Below, piece by piece: positions 52,002 through 62,039 of a DNA stretch of 64,000 nucleotides. Below the pieces are notes generated by a model. The model ran no database searches. It had not been told where the DNA came from and was given only the letters and a program-made list of their open reading frames with translations. This DNA is from Desulfobacterales bacterium (GTDB lineage: Bacteria > Desulfobacterota > Desulfobacteria > Desulfobacterales > SURF-7). The translations under genes and the position numbers were made by a program. The stretch's first letter is position 1, and each line of letters opens with the position of its first letter. Location of the stretch: NCBI GenBank assembly GCA_028277765.1, contig JANQFQ010000006.1, positions 1-64,000 of the forward strand, given 5' to 3'.

Positions 52002-52406
52002 CTAACTCGTCAGCTTCCGAAAACCGGCAACCAGTGCTATTTGCGGACAATTCTTGATCTCTTCGGCAGTCATTTTTGACGGTTCTATAAAGTTTTCATT
52101 TTTTCTGAGGGTCAGCTGCCTTACAGCTTCCATGACACGCGCCAGATCAATCCCCCTGGGGCATCTTACCGAACATGTATGACATGAAGCACATACCCAG
52201 CAGGTATTCTGTTCGTGGAGCATCTCATCCATTCCGAGCTGGGCCAGATGAATGGCTTTGCGGGGAGTACATTTCATGTGCTCTGACATCGGACATGACG
52301 CAGAGCATGTTCCGCACTGCATGCATAGCTTAATATCCTGACCGCTAAGCTCTTTAATTTTTTCAAAAAATTCATCTGCCGATTTTTTTGGAATGATAAC
52401 GGACAT
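52002..52406 (-). CDS. HdrC/SdhF-like ferredoxin subunit
   Basis: The 134-residue protein has two [4Fe-4S] motifs: CMQCGTCSASCP, and CWVCASCHTCSVRCP, followed by LARVMEAVRQL, as in HdrC. It is the first gene of the operon and would pass electrons to the HdrB-like subunit. No membrane segment is seen. Upstream are two adjacent hairpins rather than a recognisable promoter. Confidence 0.9.
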   Translation of the reverse strand: MSVIIPKKSADEFFEKIKELSGQDIKLCMQCGTCSASCPMSEHMKCTPRKAIHLAQLGMDEMLHEQNTCWVCASCHTCSVRCPRGIDLARVMEAVRQLTLRKNENFIEPSKMTAEEIKNCPQIALVAGFRKLTS

Positions 52407-52437
52407 TAAGTTCCTCTCTGATAGCTTTTCTAAATCC

Positions 52438-52468
52438 CATACAGCAGGGCTGTATGATGCCGGGGCAT
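52438..52468. repeat. two adjacent hairpins upstream of the fumarate reductase operon
   Basis: CATACAGC-AGG-GCTGTATG (52438-52456) is directly followed by ATGCC-GG-GGCAT (52457-52468). Both are perfect short palindromes 32-62 bases before the first start codon, in a 302-base gap that otherwise holds nothing obvious. They could be operators or leader structures. Confidence 0.5.
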
Positions 52469-52708
52469 CCCTTCTTCAGAATACGGATAGCCCAAGATCA
52501 ATTATAAGCTGTTGATAAAACAGTCAAATTAAAACAAACTGCCGAGCTGCAAAAAAGATTCATATATATTTAATAAAAAGATTAATGTCAATCAATAATA
52601 CTATCTTATAGTTATTTTAGACACTAATACTGGACTTTAATTAATAATAGGATGTTGAAACTGATGAATCGGAATAAGGCAGGTTTTGTAATGATTTGTA
52701 TCGTTACT

Positions 52709-54400
52709 TTACCATCCCAGCTTTTTAAAAATCCATTTTTCAAGAATATCAAAGACATTCGCTCTTTTAAACGGCTTTGTGATAAAGTCATTCATGCCGG
52801 CGTCAAGGCACTCTTTCTTAAACTCATTCTGAGTGTGGGCGCTCATCGCAATGATCGGCACAACATCATACCCGTTTTCCCGGATTTTTCTGGTTGCTTC
52901 AATGCCATCCAACTCCGGCATCTGGATATCCATGAAAATTAAATTATAATATTCAGGATTCTTCATATATTTTTCAATCACTTCCAAGCCGTTTTTGGCT
53001 ATGTCAACCTGGTATCCGGCTTTTGTGAGAATCATCTCGGTCAGCTTTTGGTTAACCGGGTTGTCTTCAGCCACAAGAATACGTAAAGAGTACTTAATAG
53101 ATTCCCTGACTGAATACTGGGTAACAATTTTCTTTTGAGTTGCTGATCCTTTTTTCCCTTGATCATCCTTCCGTATGATAAGCCTTTCCAGGATTTGGTA
53201 AAATTTTTCCCTGCGGAACGGCTTACTAATGAAACCGTTAAAACCAGCCTCTTCACAGTGTTTCGCGTTCCTGTCCATGGTTGAAGACAGGGCAATCAAC
53301 GGGATATCTGAAAACTCGGTTTTTAATGACCGGATCTGTTCCGCAAGTTTAAGGCCATTTAAGCCGGATATTTGGACGTGAATTATACCGATATCAAAAA
53401 AAACATCCTGTGCAGCATGGTTTTCCAGGGTAGGCACAGTCTGATCACCCTGCTCAACCGTCACAGGCCGCATACCAACGGGCTCAAGTATTTTCACAAG
53501 CATTTCCAGGTTGCTCAGGTTATCGTCCACAACAAGTATCCTCTTCTCCTTGAGAGAAACAGGAGTCAGTTGTCTTATTTCCCCTATGGACGCTTTTTCC
53601 AGCCAAGACGTAAAATGAAATGTGCTTCCCTGGCCGATTTCACTTTCAGCCCATATATTCCCTTCCATAATATTGGCAATCTGTTTGCAGATGGATAATC
53701 CCAGACCTGTCCCGCCGAATTTTCTCGTGGTTGAGTCGTCCGCCTGAATAAAGGGTGAAAAGACGTCCGGCAGTTTCTCCTTTGGTATGCCGATACCGGT
53801 GTCTATGATTTTGGAATGAATTTTTATCCTGTCGTCATTTTCCTCTTCAATATCTATTGAGAGTGTAATTGTTCCATCCTCTGTGAATTTTGATGCGTTC
53901 CCCATCAGGTTGATAAGGACCTGCTTAAATCGGAGAGGATCACCTTTAACGTATGAAGGCAAGGTGTCCCCGATATTACAGAAGATCTCAACAGACTTTG
54001 ATCCTATGCGGGGGCGAATAAGTTCGCACACATCATAAACAAGAAGTTCCAGGTCAAAATCAATTTTCTCAATCTCCATCCTGCCAGCATCGATCTTGGA
54101 AAAGTCGAGGATGTCATTAATCAGACAGAGAAGAGACTCCCCGCACCGCCGTATCAGTTTCGCATGTTCAACCTGTTCATCGTCAAGACTGGTCTCAAGA
54201 AGCATTTCCGTAAAACCGATTATCCCGTTCAAGGGTGTGCGTATCTCATGACTCACTGTGGCCAGAAAATTGCTTTTTCCCGATCCTCCTGCTTCATCTT
54301 TATGGTTTTTTTCTGTTAAAGCTTGGTCATAAAGAAGAACTTTTCCTTCAAGGTCCTTGATCTTCTGCTCCAGCTCTTCATATGTAGACTTGTTAGCCAA
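52709..54400 (-). CDS. hybrid histidine kinase with two receivers, first one degenerate
   Basis: After a short coiled coil (1-40) the HisKA box FLATVSHEIRTPLNGIIG, an HATPase (DTGIGIPKE, GTGLGLSI) and two receivers follow. In the first receiver (about 290-405) the acceptor Asp is replaced by His (GIIHVQISGLNG), while in the second (about 440-560) it is intact (IFMDIQMPELDG). Thus only the second can relay phosphate. There is no transmembrane segment. The start is a TTG with AGGGA upstream. Confidence 0.9.
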   Translation of the reverse strand: MANKSTYEELEQKIKDLEGKVLLYDQALTEKNHKDEAGGSGKSNFLATVSHEIRTPLNGIIGFTEMLLETSLDDEQVEHAKLIRRCGESLLCLINDILDFSKIDAGRMEIEKIDFDLELLVYDVCELIRPRIGSKSVEIFCNIGDTLPSYVKGDPLRFKQVLINLMGNASKFTEDGTITLSIDIEEENDDRIKIHSKIIDTGIGIPKEKLPDVFSPFIQADDSTTRKFGGTGLGLSICKQIANIMEGNIWAESEIGQGSTFHFTSWLEKASIGEIRQLTPVSLKEKRILVVDDNLSNLEMLVKILEPVGMRPVTVEQGDQTVPTLENHAAQDVFFDIGIIHVQISGLNGLKLAEQIRSLKTEFSDIPLIALSSTMDRNAKHCEEAGFNGFISKPFRREKFYQILERLIIRKDDQGKKGSATQKKIVTQYSVRESIKYSLRILVAEDNPVNQKLTEMILTKAGYQVDIAKNGLEVIEKYMKNPEYYNLIFMDIQMPELDGIEATRKIRENGYDVVPIIAMSAHTQNEFKKECLDAGMNDFITKPFKRANVFDILEKWIFKKLGW

Positions 54401-54678
54401 TCGAATTCCCTGTTAATTTTTATTTGGTTAGACTCTTATATTATATATAAAAAGTTTGGTTTGTCAATTTTATGGGCGATCAGACCATTAAAAAAATCCA
54501 TAACAACTTTTAATGTTCTGTACAAAAGGCAGTGCCTGTTATGCAAAAAACAAATAATCGTAAAATTTATAATGCTTTTATTTTTATTATATGTTAAAAT
54601 AGTTTAACTTTCGTATTGAAGATTCATACTCTGACCTGGTTAATTAAGCATCAAACAATATTTAAAAGGGGCAAAAAA

Positions 54679-55050
54679 ATGAAACGTATTCTCATTATTG
54701 ATGATGACACGCAATTTTTAGGTACCCTCCGCAAGATGCTAGTTAGAGAAGGGTATACTGTTGACGAAGCCATAGATGGGAAAACCGGCATGGTGATGTT
54801 TCAAAGTTTTCATCCAGATCTCATTATTACTGATTTAATAATGCCCAATAGAGACGGCGTTGAAACAATAAGCGAGTTGAAAAGTTTTTATCCGGGGGTC
54901 AGGATCATCGCCATGTCTGGGGGAGATCCTAATAACGCGGGTTTACAAAACTATCCTGAATTAGCTATGAATTTCGGAGCCGATGTTTTTCTGCCAAAAC
55001 CCCTGGATCGCGGTGACCTAATAGCGAATGTCAGAAAACTTATAAATTGA
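54679..55050 (+). CDS. single-domain response regulator
   Basis: MKRILIIDDDTQFLGTL opens a complete receiver with the acceptor Asp in IITDLIMPNRDG, MSGG and PKP lysine; there is no output domain. The ORF-track start is 21 codons upstream, but AAAAGGGG lies just before the ATG at 54679. It may accept phosphate from the hybrid kinase encoded divergently. Confidence 0.88.
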   Translation: MKRILIIDDDTQFLGTLRKMLVREGYTVDEAIDGKTGMVMFQSFHPDLIITDLIMPNRDGVETISELKSFYPGVRIIAMSGGDPNNAGLQNYPELAMNFGADVFLPKPLDRGDLIANVRKLIN

Positions 55051-55254
55051 ATTGGCTTGCATATATCCATTATAAAGATGATTACCTTCAAGGAATAAAA
55101 ATCCCTATCGGTTTTTCCTGATTTGCCGAAAGCCTTTAAAAAAACGTTTGAACCATTTTCGCATTAATTATAGACTTTTTTATCCTTGTATGATTAATGT
55201 GTATATTAATTAGTTTTGAACTTCCTCCATACTTAATTTTTATTATAGAATTAT

Positions 55255-56715
55255 ATGCCAAAAATATTAATAATTGACGACAACTTTGAAGTTCAGACGT
55301 TTCTCTCCAGTGTTATAAAGAAACGAATACCCAACAGTAGTGTCAGAATAGCTTCATCAGGGTTAGATGGTATTGAAAAAGCAAAAAACGAACTCCCTGA
55401 TACAATCCTCCTGGATATAAAAATGGGCAATATGGATGGTTTTGAAGTATGTCATCAACTGAAATCCACCGAAGAAACAAAGCATATCCCGGTCATTATT
55501 CTTACCGGAATAATGACCGATACAAAAAGCAGAATTAAGGGCCTCGACATCGGAGCTGATGCTTTTTTGACAAAACCTATTGAAACAGCCGCCCTGGTCG
55601 CCCAGGTCAATGTCATGCTCAGGATCAAAAGGGCTGATGACCGCCTGCGAGATGAAAAGGAATGGCTTAAAAATACAGCCCATGAAAGTGAAGAAAAATA
55701 CCGTCTGATGTTTGAAAAAATGGTCAGCGGTTTTGCTATCATCAGGATAGTGTATGATCATGGCAGGCCTGTAGATTATGTTTACCTGGATGTAAATCCC
55801 GCCCATGAAAAGCATACCGGAATTAAGGGAACAGATATTTTAGGGAAAACAGGAACAGAAGTCATAAGCGGCCTTAAAAAGGAATGGATTGAAACACTTG
55901 CCCGGGTTGACCAAACCGGCGATCCCATAGAAAGTGAATATTATTTTGAAGGATTAAACAGCTGGCTTAAAATTTTCGCTTACAGGCCTCAGACAGGGCT
56001 TGTTGCGGTCTCTTTTGAGAATATTACAGAGCGAAAACTGGCTGAAAATGAATTGATGCAATCCAGGGAACAGTTACGCAGTCTTTCTGTATATCTGCAG
56101 TCGGTCAGGGAAGAGGAACGTACCCTTATCGCACGAGAACTGCATGATGAGCTGGGTCAAACCTTAACAGCTTTAAAGATAGATCTGTCCTGTTTAAATG
56201 AAATGCTGCCGAGAGAACTTGAAACCGCTATTAATAAAATTGATACAATGTCTGAAATTATCAGCGATACAATACAGTTTACAAAAAAAATGGTCTCGGA
56301 TTTGCGGCCGAGCATTCTGGATAACCTTGGTTTAACCGCTGCCATTGAATGGCAGGCTAAAGAATTTCAAAAACGCACAGGAATAAACTGCAATCTCAAT
56401 TTAGGTCTTAACAATATTAAGCTTGACCAGGATCTGGCAACAGCTCTTTTCCGTATCTTCCAGGAAACCCTGACGAATGTTGCCCGCCATGCTGATGCAA
56501 CAGATATTGACATGAACCTGATTCAAAAAGATAATAATCTGGAACTAACGGTTGTTGATAACGGCAAAGGTATATCTGATGAACGTATTGCAAATCCGAA
56601 ATCATTCGGTTTAATAGGAATAAGGGAAAGAGTACTTCAGTTTGGAGGCAAATACAATATTAACGGCATTAACAAACAGGGAACAGCTGTATCTGTAAGT
56701 GTCCCAATTAAATAA
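55255..56715 (+). CDS. receiver-PAS-histidine kinase (NarX/DegS type)
   Basis: An N-terminal receiver (1-125; acceptor Asp in ILLDIKMGNMDG, TKP lysine) precedes a PAS domain (about 145-260) and a HisKA_3 dimerisation/phosphotransfer domain (ARELHDELGQTLTALKIDL), then a compact HATPase (TNVARHADAT, DNGKGIS, GLIGIRERV). No membrane segment. The downstream NarL-type regulator, 16 bases away, is its likely partner. The receiver at its N-terminus suggests input from another kinase, perhaps through the receiver at 54679. Confidence 0.92.
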   Translation: MPKILIIDDNFEVQTFLSSVIKKRIPNSSVRIASSGLDGIEKAKNELPDTILLDIKMGNMDGFEVCHQLKSTEETKHIPVIILTGIMTDTKSRIKGLDIGADAFLTKPIETAALVAQVNVMLRIKRADDRLRDEKEWLKNTAHESEEKYRLMFEKMVSGFAIIRIVYDHGRPVDYVYLDVNPAHEKHTGIKGTDILGKTGTEVISGLKKEWIETLARVDQTGDPIESEYYFEGLNSWLKIFAYRPQTGLVAVSFENITERKLAENELMQSREQLRSLSVYLQSVREEERTLIARELHDELGQTLTALKIDLSCLNEMLPRELETAINKIDTMSEIISDTIQFTKKMVSDLRPSILDNLGLTAAIEWQAKEFQKRTGINCNLNLGLNNIKLDQDLATALFRIFQETLTNVARHADATDIDMNLIQKDNNLELTVVDNGKGISDERIANPKSFGLIGIRERVLQFGGKYNINGINKQGTAVSVSVPIK

Positions 56716-56731
56716 TACAGGATACAGGACT

Positions 56732-57364
56732 ATGATAAAACTTCTTATCGCTGATGATCATACTATTGTTCGCAAGGGCCTGAAACAGCTAATCCAGACG
56801 GCAAAGGATATGTCTGTTGTTGATGAAGCTTCCAGTGCTTCTGAAGCTATAGACAAAATCCGTCAATCGAGATATGATGTTATTGTAACTGATATCACCA
56901 TGCCGGGAATGAACGGGCTTGATCTTTTAAAAATATTGCGTAAAGAGAAACCCGACCTCCCTGTTCTTGTGCTGAGCATGCACCCTGAAGAACAGTATGC
57001 GGTTCGCTGTTTTAAATCAGGAGCCGCAGGCTATCTGACAAAAGACAGCGCTCCGAATGAACTGATTGACGCCATACGCAAAGCAAACAAAGGCGGCAAA
57101 TATGTCAGTGTGGCCCTTGCTGAAAAACTGGCATTGGCGCTCGACATGGATACAGATAAAATGCCCCATGAAACACTTTCAGACCGTGAGTTTCAGGTCT
57201 TGAAGCTAATCGCCAGCGGCAAAACCATAAAAGATATTGCTGATGAGATGAATTTAAGTTCTAAAACTGTCAGCACCTACAGAACCCGTATCCTTGAAAA
57301 AACGAGGATGAATTCAAACTCAGAACTAACACATTATGCCATAAAAAACGATCTGGTAATATAA
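56732..57364 (+). CDS. NarL/FixJ-family response regulator
   Basis: A receiver (IADDHTIVRKG, acceptor Asp in VTDITMPGMNG, TKD in place of KP at the end) and a C-terminal LuxR-type helix-turn-helix (LSDREFQVLKLIASGKTIKDIADEMNLSSKTVSTYRTRI) give a standard 211-residue DNA-binding regulator. The ATG at 56732 with AGGA replaces the ORF-track start, which overlaps the kinase gene. It forms a two-component pair with the kinase upstream. Confidence 0.93.
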   Translation: MIKLLIADDHTIVRKGLKQLIQTAKDMSVVDEASSASEAIDKIRQSRYDVIVTDITMPGMNGLDLLKILRKEKPDLPVLVLSMHPEEQYAVRCFKSGAAGYLTKDSAPNELIDAIRKANKGGKYVSVALAEKLALALDMDTDKMPHETLSDREFQVLKLIASGKTIKDIADEMNLSSKTVSTYRTRILEKTRMNSNSELTHYAIKNDLVI

Positions 57365-57589
57365 AATATATTTAAACCTGTTAACTTTTCATATAATGCT
57401 TCTATTTTATTCTTTTTTGTAGGACAAATACTGACAAGTTTAACTTTAAACATCCTACATAAAAATCATCAATGCGCTGATACACAAATTCTTTTTTATA
57501 ATGTATAGTGAAAAAAGTGGGGGGTCTATTTAAACTTAAAAGATGTATGTTAAGCGCCATGTCGTAGCAGTAACAAAGGAGAAAAGTTT

Positions 57590-59683
57590 ATGACAGCCAT
57601 ACCTACTATTAAAAATGGTTCTCTACCGTTTGCTCATCAGAATGATCAGAAAGTTAAATCTTTAACTGACGCAAAAACTCAAACCAGCAGTCCGAAAGCA
57701 GAGAAAAAAGTTTCCCCAAAATCCCTTATCAATAAATTAAATTATATTAATTTTAAAAATGAGAGCGTTTCACTCAACTTTATACATAAAAAATATAATA
57801 ATATATTATCATTGCACGCAAAACCGCAGCCCTGTGTTGACGATAGACTTGAATGCTGCTGGACGGATGTAAAAGAAGCAGATACGGCTATCTCAAGCTA
57901 CAGATTAAAAAACATGACCATCACTGACGGCCGAAGATTGATCACTGTTCAATGCCAGCTGATCAGTTCAAGCAGCCATAGGGTATTGCTTAGGCTTTTA
58001 AGTGCCGAAACCGGTGTAAATGAGAGGGAAGCTGAAAGATATTCATGTGAAAATCTAAAAACCCAGATGATTCAATACAGTGCTGTTTTTTCCGGAAAAA
58101 TCGTAGATTTCAGCGCTCAGGCGTTTAACGTAGAAATAGAAACAGTCCCCCCGCAAACGGTCAAATGGATTGATCCAAAATTGCCGGTGAATATTATTTT
58201 TACAAATGATAATGGCGTTATTTATTCAGGCTCATGCAGAATTATCAGGTACAACACAAATGATAACCTTGCGCAATATATTCTTAAACCCTTAGAAAAA
58301 AATATCCAAAGGTATCAACCAAGTAAATACCGAAGCAAAAGACTTCATCTCGTTCCTTCGCCGGATATCATGTTTGAACATCCATTAACCGGAAAGAAAA
58401 TTATTTTAAAAGTCATGGATATTTCCGGCTCTGGTTTTGCCGTTCTGGAAAATGAAAAAAAACCGGCACTCATGGCCGGCATGATTATCCCTGAACTGGA
58501 AATAATTTTTGCCAGCAGCCTTAAACTAAAATGCAAGGCACAGGTAATTTATCAAAAAAGGATAGAAGAAGAGAATACAACCTATAGCAAATGCGGCATT
58601 GCTATATTAGACATGACGCCGGAAGATCATGTAAGGCTACTGAACGTTCTACACCAGGCTGAAGACAGCCACACCTATGTTTGCAATACTATTGACAATG
58701 AAGAACTATGGGATTTCTTTTTTGAAACAGGTTTTATCTATCCCACAAAATATTCGTTCTTTCATGAACATAAAGACAAAATTAAACACACATATGAAAA
58801 ACTGTACAACAACAACCCGCAAATAGCCAGGCACTTTATTTACCAGGAAAAAGGGAGTGTTCTGGGCCATATGTCGATGTTAAGGTTTTATGAAAACACA
58901 TGGTTAATTCATCATCATGCCAGCAGAGCAGCGAAATTAAAGGCCGGACTTGCTGTGCTCCGCCAGACCGGCCGCCTGGCTCATGACTCACATAGGTTAG
59001 AAGCCATGCATATGGATTATCTGATGTGTTATTACCGACCGGACAATAAATTCCCCCATCGTGTCTTTGGCGGCGTGAAAAAAAGCATCGCCGATAAAAA
59101 GAAATGTTCAATTGATCCATTTTTATACTTCCATTTTAATCCTTCAGCTCCTGAAAGCGGTCTCCGGGAAGCAACTGGCCCTTGGGAAATTGCCGAACTA
59201 TTGCCAAATGACTATATAGAGGTTGAAAGCTTCTATGAGAATGAATCAAACGGCCTTATGCTGAAAGCATTAGACATTGACCCAAACAATAAAGATAACG
59301 GTAGTTTAGCGAAGGAATATCAAAAAGTTGGTTTAAAAAAAGAAAAACACGTTTTTTCCATAAAAAAAGATGGTGAGCTCAAAGCTGTTGTGATAATTAA
59401 CATATCAGATATTGGCATTAATATGTCTGGCTTAACAAATTGCATTAAAATTATTGTTCTTGATCATGATGACCTGCCAGTGGATATTGTACAGGGTGCA
59501 ATCAAACAACTATCATTACAATTTAGTATTGCAGATATCCCTATACTGTTATATCCTACATGTTACGCTGAAAAGCATTCTTTTAACTATGAAAAGATAT
59601 ATAACATGTGGGTTTTAGATCCTAATTTCCTCGATCCATATTTCAAATACGTTAATCGACTGCTCAGATTCGGCAGAAAGTAA
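57590..59683 (+). CDS. large PilZ-like protein with unknown C-terminal domain
   Basis: Residues 160-235 and 250-360 look like two PilZ-type beta-barrels; the second has KYRSKRLHLVPS and VMDISGSGFAVLENE, matching the RxxxR and (D/N)xSxxG c-di-GMP motifs only in part. The C-terminal 330 residues contain GSVLGHMSMLRFYENTWLIHHHASRAA, which resembles an acyltransferase (GNAT-like) core. Length 697. No signal peptide or membrane helix. A good AAAGGAG precedes the ATG. The function could be a c-di-GMP-controlled transferase, but the domain assignment is tentative. Confidence 0.6.
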   Translation: MTAIPTIKNGSLPFAHQNDQKVKSLTDAKTQTSSPKAEKKVSPKSLINKLNYINFKNESVSLNFIHKKYNNILSLHAKPQPCVDDRLECCWTDVKEADTAISSYRLKNMTITDGRRLITVQCQLISSSSHRVLLRLLSAETGVNEREAERYSCENLKTQMIQYSAVFSGKIVDFSAQAFNVEIETVPPQTVKWIDPKLPVNIIFTNDNGVIYSGSCRIIRYNTNDNLAQYILKPLEKNIQRYQPSKYRSKRLHLVPSPDIMFEHPLTGKKIILKVMDISGSGFAVLENEKKPALMAGMIIPELEIIFASSLKLKCKAQVIYQKRIEEENTTYSKCGIAILDMTPEDHVRLLNVLHQAEDSHTYVCNTIDNEELWDFFFETGFIYPTKYSFFHEHKDKIKHTYEKLYNNNPQIARHFIYQEKGSVLGHMSMLRFYENTWLIHHHASRAAKLKAGLAVLRQTGRLAHDSHRLEAMHMDYLMCYYRPDNKFPHRVFGGVKKSIADKKKCSIDPFLYFHFNPSAPESGLREATGPWEIAELLPNDYIEVESFYENESNGLMLKALDIDPNNKDNGSLAKEYQKVGLKKEKHVFSIKKDGELKAVVIINISDIGINMSGLTNCIKIIVLDHDDLPVDIVQGAIKQLSLQFSIADIPILLYPTCYAEKHSFNYEKIYNMWVLDPNFLDPYFKYVNRLLRFGRK

Positions 59684-59823
59684 ATCCCAACACAGCAGCA
59701 AAAGATTAGGTTCAGTTTTATGAACATTGTTTTCTGTCTATTTATAGTTTAAGATGCAAACGTCGTGTGTTATCAAAGCATGAAACATGTTGCACGATTT
59801 ATTATGATGTTATTAATAAAAAA

Positions 59824-61182
59824 ATGAAAAAGTTGATTTTAATAAATCCGGTTAGCCATAGAAGCGGTTATATGTTAAGCCGAATATCGAGATTTCAGCC
59901 CTTAAATCTTGCATATGTCGCAGCGGTAACACCATCAAATTGGGATATTAAAATTATTGATGAAAATTTTGAAGAATTTTCTTTTGAAAAAGCTGATCTC
60001 GTTGGAATAACAGCATTCTCTAGTAATATAAATCGAGCATATGAAATCGCAAGGATATATAGAGAAAATAATATTAAAGTTGTTCTAGGAGGAATCCATG
60101 CATCGATGAATAAAGAGGAAGCATTAAAATATGTAGATTCCGTAGTTGTTGGCGAAGTCGAAAATGTTTGGGAACAAGTTCTTAGTGACTTTGAAAATAA
60201 TAGATTGTCTTCAACATATACTGGGCCACAAATCGATTTAGACACATTTAAAATACAACCACGTCGTAAACTCTTACATCCTGATTATTTTTGGCAGTCA
60301 GTACAAACTTCTCGTGGGTGTCCATTTAACTGCAATTTTTGTTCTGTAACTAAATATATGGGAAATGAATACAGACAAAGAAGTGTGTCTGATATTCTCG
60401 ATGAAATTCAAAACATTGATGGCAATTACATAACCTTTGTAGATGACAATTTGGTCGGTTATAGTGAGAAAAGCAGAAATAGAGCCAAAACTTTATTTAA
60501 AAATATGATTAAAAAAAAATTAAAAAAAAAATGGTGGATGCAAACGTCAATAAATGCTGCCGATGATGAAGAGGTTGTTAAGCTCGCTGCTAAAGCAGGA
60601 TGTATGTTTGTGTTTATTGGTTTTGAAACAATAGAGCAGCAGACTTTGAAAGATATGCACAAAGGCGTAAATCTTAAAACAGGTGTTGAAAATTATAAAA
60701 ACATTGTAAAAATCTTTCATAAATATGGGATCGGCGTTTTAGGTGCTTTTATTATTGGCAATGACTTTGAATCGCCAAAATATTATAAACAACTAGCTGA
60801 CTTTTTAATTCAATCCTCAATCGACATTTTTCAAATTAGCATTTTAACGCCTTTACCTGGTACTGAATTAATGAGAAAACTTCAAAAAAAAGATCGTTTG
60901 CTCTATCAAGATTTTCCGAAGGACTGGGATAGGTATCGTTTTTCCTATCTTGTCCATAATCCAAATGGTATAAATCATGATGATGTTTATACAGGTGATA
61001 ATTATTTAAAAATACGTTTGTATTCTTTTCCTGTTTTTTATTATAGGATGATAAAGTCACTGTTACAAATTAGAAATCCTTATAATTTTTACGTGGTATA
61101 TAAATTGAATAAAGCATTGAAAACTAGCTGGCAAAACTCACATTATTATTCAAAATACCCACATAAATTTTTAAAATCATAA
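59824..61182 (+). CDS. B12-binding-type radical SAM protein
   Basis: The N-terminal 150 residues (LILINPVSHRSGYM...LNLAYVAAVTPSNWDIKIIDEN...VVLGGIHASMNKEEAL) follow a cobalamin-binding Rossmann fold as in the P-methylase/BchE radical SAM group, without an obvious DxHxxG base. QTSRGCPFNCNFCSVTK is the CxxxCxxC cluster motif. The barrel continues with FVDDNLVGYSEKSRNR and FIGFETIEQQTLKDMHKG. The substrate is unknown. Codon use and base composition are more AT-rich than in earlier genes. The ATG at 59824 is preferred to the GTG at 59767. Confidence 0.85.
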   Translation: MKKLILINPVSHRSGYMLSRISRFQPLNLAYVAAVTPSNWDIKIIDENFEEFSFEKADLVGITAFSSNINRAYEIARIYRENNIKVVLGGIHASMNKEEALKYVDSVVVGEVENVWEQVLSDFENNRLSSTYTGPQIDLDTFKIQPRRKLLHPDYFWQSVQTSRGCPFNCNFCSVTKYMGNEYRQRSVSDILDEIQNIDGNYITFVDDNLVGYSEKSRNRAKTLFKNMIKKKLKKKWWMQTSINAADDEEVVKLAAKAGCMFVFIGFETIEQQTLKDMHKGVNLKTGVENYKNIVKIFHKYGIGVLGAFIIGNDFESPKYYKQLADFLIQSSIDIFQISILTPLPGTELMRKLQKKDRLLYQDFPKDWDRYRFSYLVHNPNGINHDDVYTGDNYLKIRLYSFPVFYYRMIKSLLQIRNPYNFYVVYKLNKALKTSWQNSHYYSKYPHKFLKS

Positions 61183-61210
61183 TACTTAATATCTTCTAAA
61201 TGGATCTTAT

Positions 61211-62020
61211 ATGTTGAAATCAGATTATTTTATGGAAAATAAAGATGAAAGTATTCGTCTAGATATCAAAACAGATACAAGTGTTATCAAGCAAATAGGA
61301 TCATGGGCAGGTATTCGACCAGGTATGAGAGTAGCTGATTTAGGATGTGGCTCCGGGAAAACAGCATTTGCTTTAAGCCAGCTTGTTCAACCTGATGGGG
61401 AAGTAATAGGAATAGATTTTTCGCAAGATCGAATCGACTTTGCAAAATCACATTATAACTATTCCAATGTGGATTTTATATGTGCAGATATCAGAAAACC
61501 AATGACTGAGTTTGGCTATTTTGATTGTATCTGGATTCGTTTTGTATTAGAATATTATCGGTCATCAAGTTTTAGTATTGTAAAAAATATTGCAAACATT
61601 TTAAAATCCGACGGTATAATGTGCTTACTTGATCTTGACCATAATTGTCTCAGTCATTTTGGTCTTCCCAAAAAGCTTGAACAAACAATTGAAAAAGCAA
61701 TGCATCTGTTAGAAACGAATTTAGATTTTGATCCATATGTGGGGCGAAAATTATATTCTTACCTTTATGATTTAAACTATCATGATATTGATGTTTATCT
61801 TATTCCTCATCACTTAATATTTGGAGAATTAAAAGATAAAGATGAATTTAACTGGTCAAAAAAAGTGGAACTGGCTGCTAAAAGATCAGGATACAGCTTT
61901 GATGAATACGATGGCGGATATAATGAATTTGTTGAAGAATTTAAAAACGCTTTTAATGACCCGAGGCGATTTAGTTATACCCCTTTAATCTGCTGTAAAG
62001 GCAAAAAACCAAATATTTAA
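61211..62020 (+). CDS. class I SAM-dependent methyltransferase
   Basis: ADLGCGSGKTAFALSQL is the SAM-binding motif I, with GIDFSQDRIDFAK for motif II and FDCIWIRFVLEYY for the following strand. The 269-residue product is cytoplasmic. It directly follows the radical SAM gene (28 bases) and has the same AT-rich composition, so the two may act on one substrate. The substrate cannot be inferred. Confidence 0.88.
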   Translation: MLKSDYFMENKDESIRLDIKTDTSVIKQIGSWAGIRPGMRVADLGCGSGKTAFALSQLVQPDGEVIGIDFSQDRIDFAKSHYNYSNVDFICADIRKPMTEFGYFDCIWIRFVLEYYRSSSFSIVKNIANILKSDGIMCLLDLDHNCLSHFGLPKKLEQTIEKAMHLLETNLDFDPYVGRKLYSYLYDLNYHDIDVYLIPHHLIFGELKDKDEFNWSKKVELAAKRSGYSFDEYDGGYNEFVEEFKNAFNDPRRFSYTPLICCKGKKPNI

Positions 62021-62039
62021 ATATTAATGGAATGATCTA

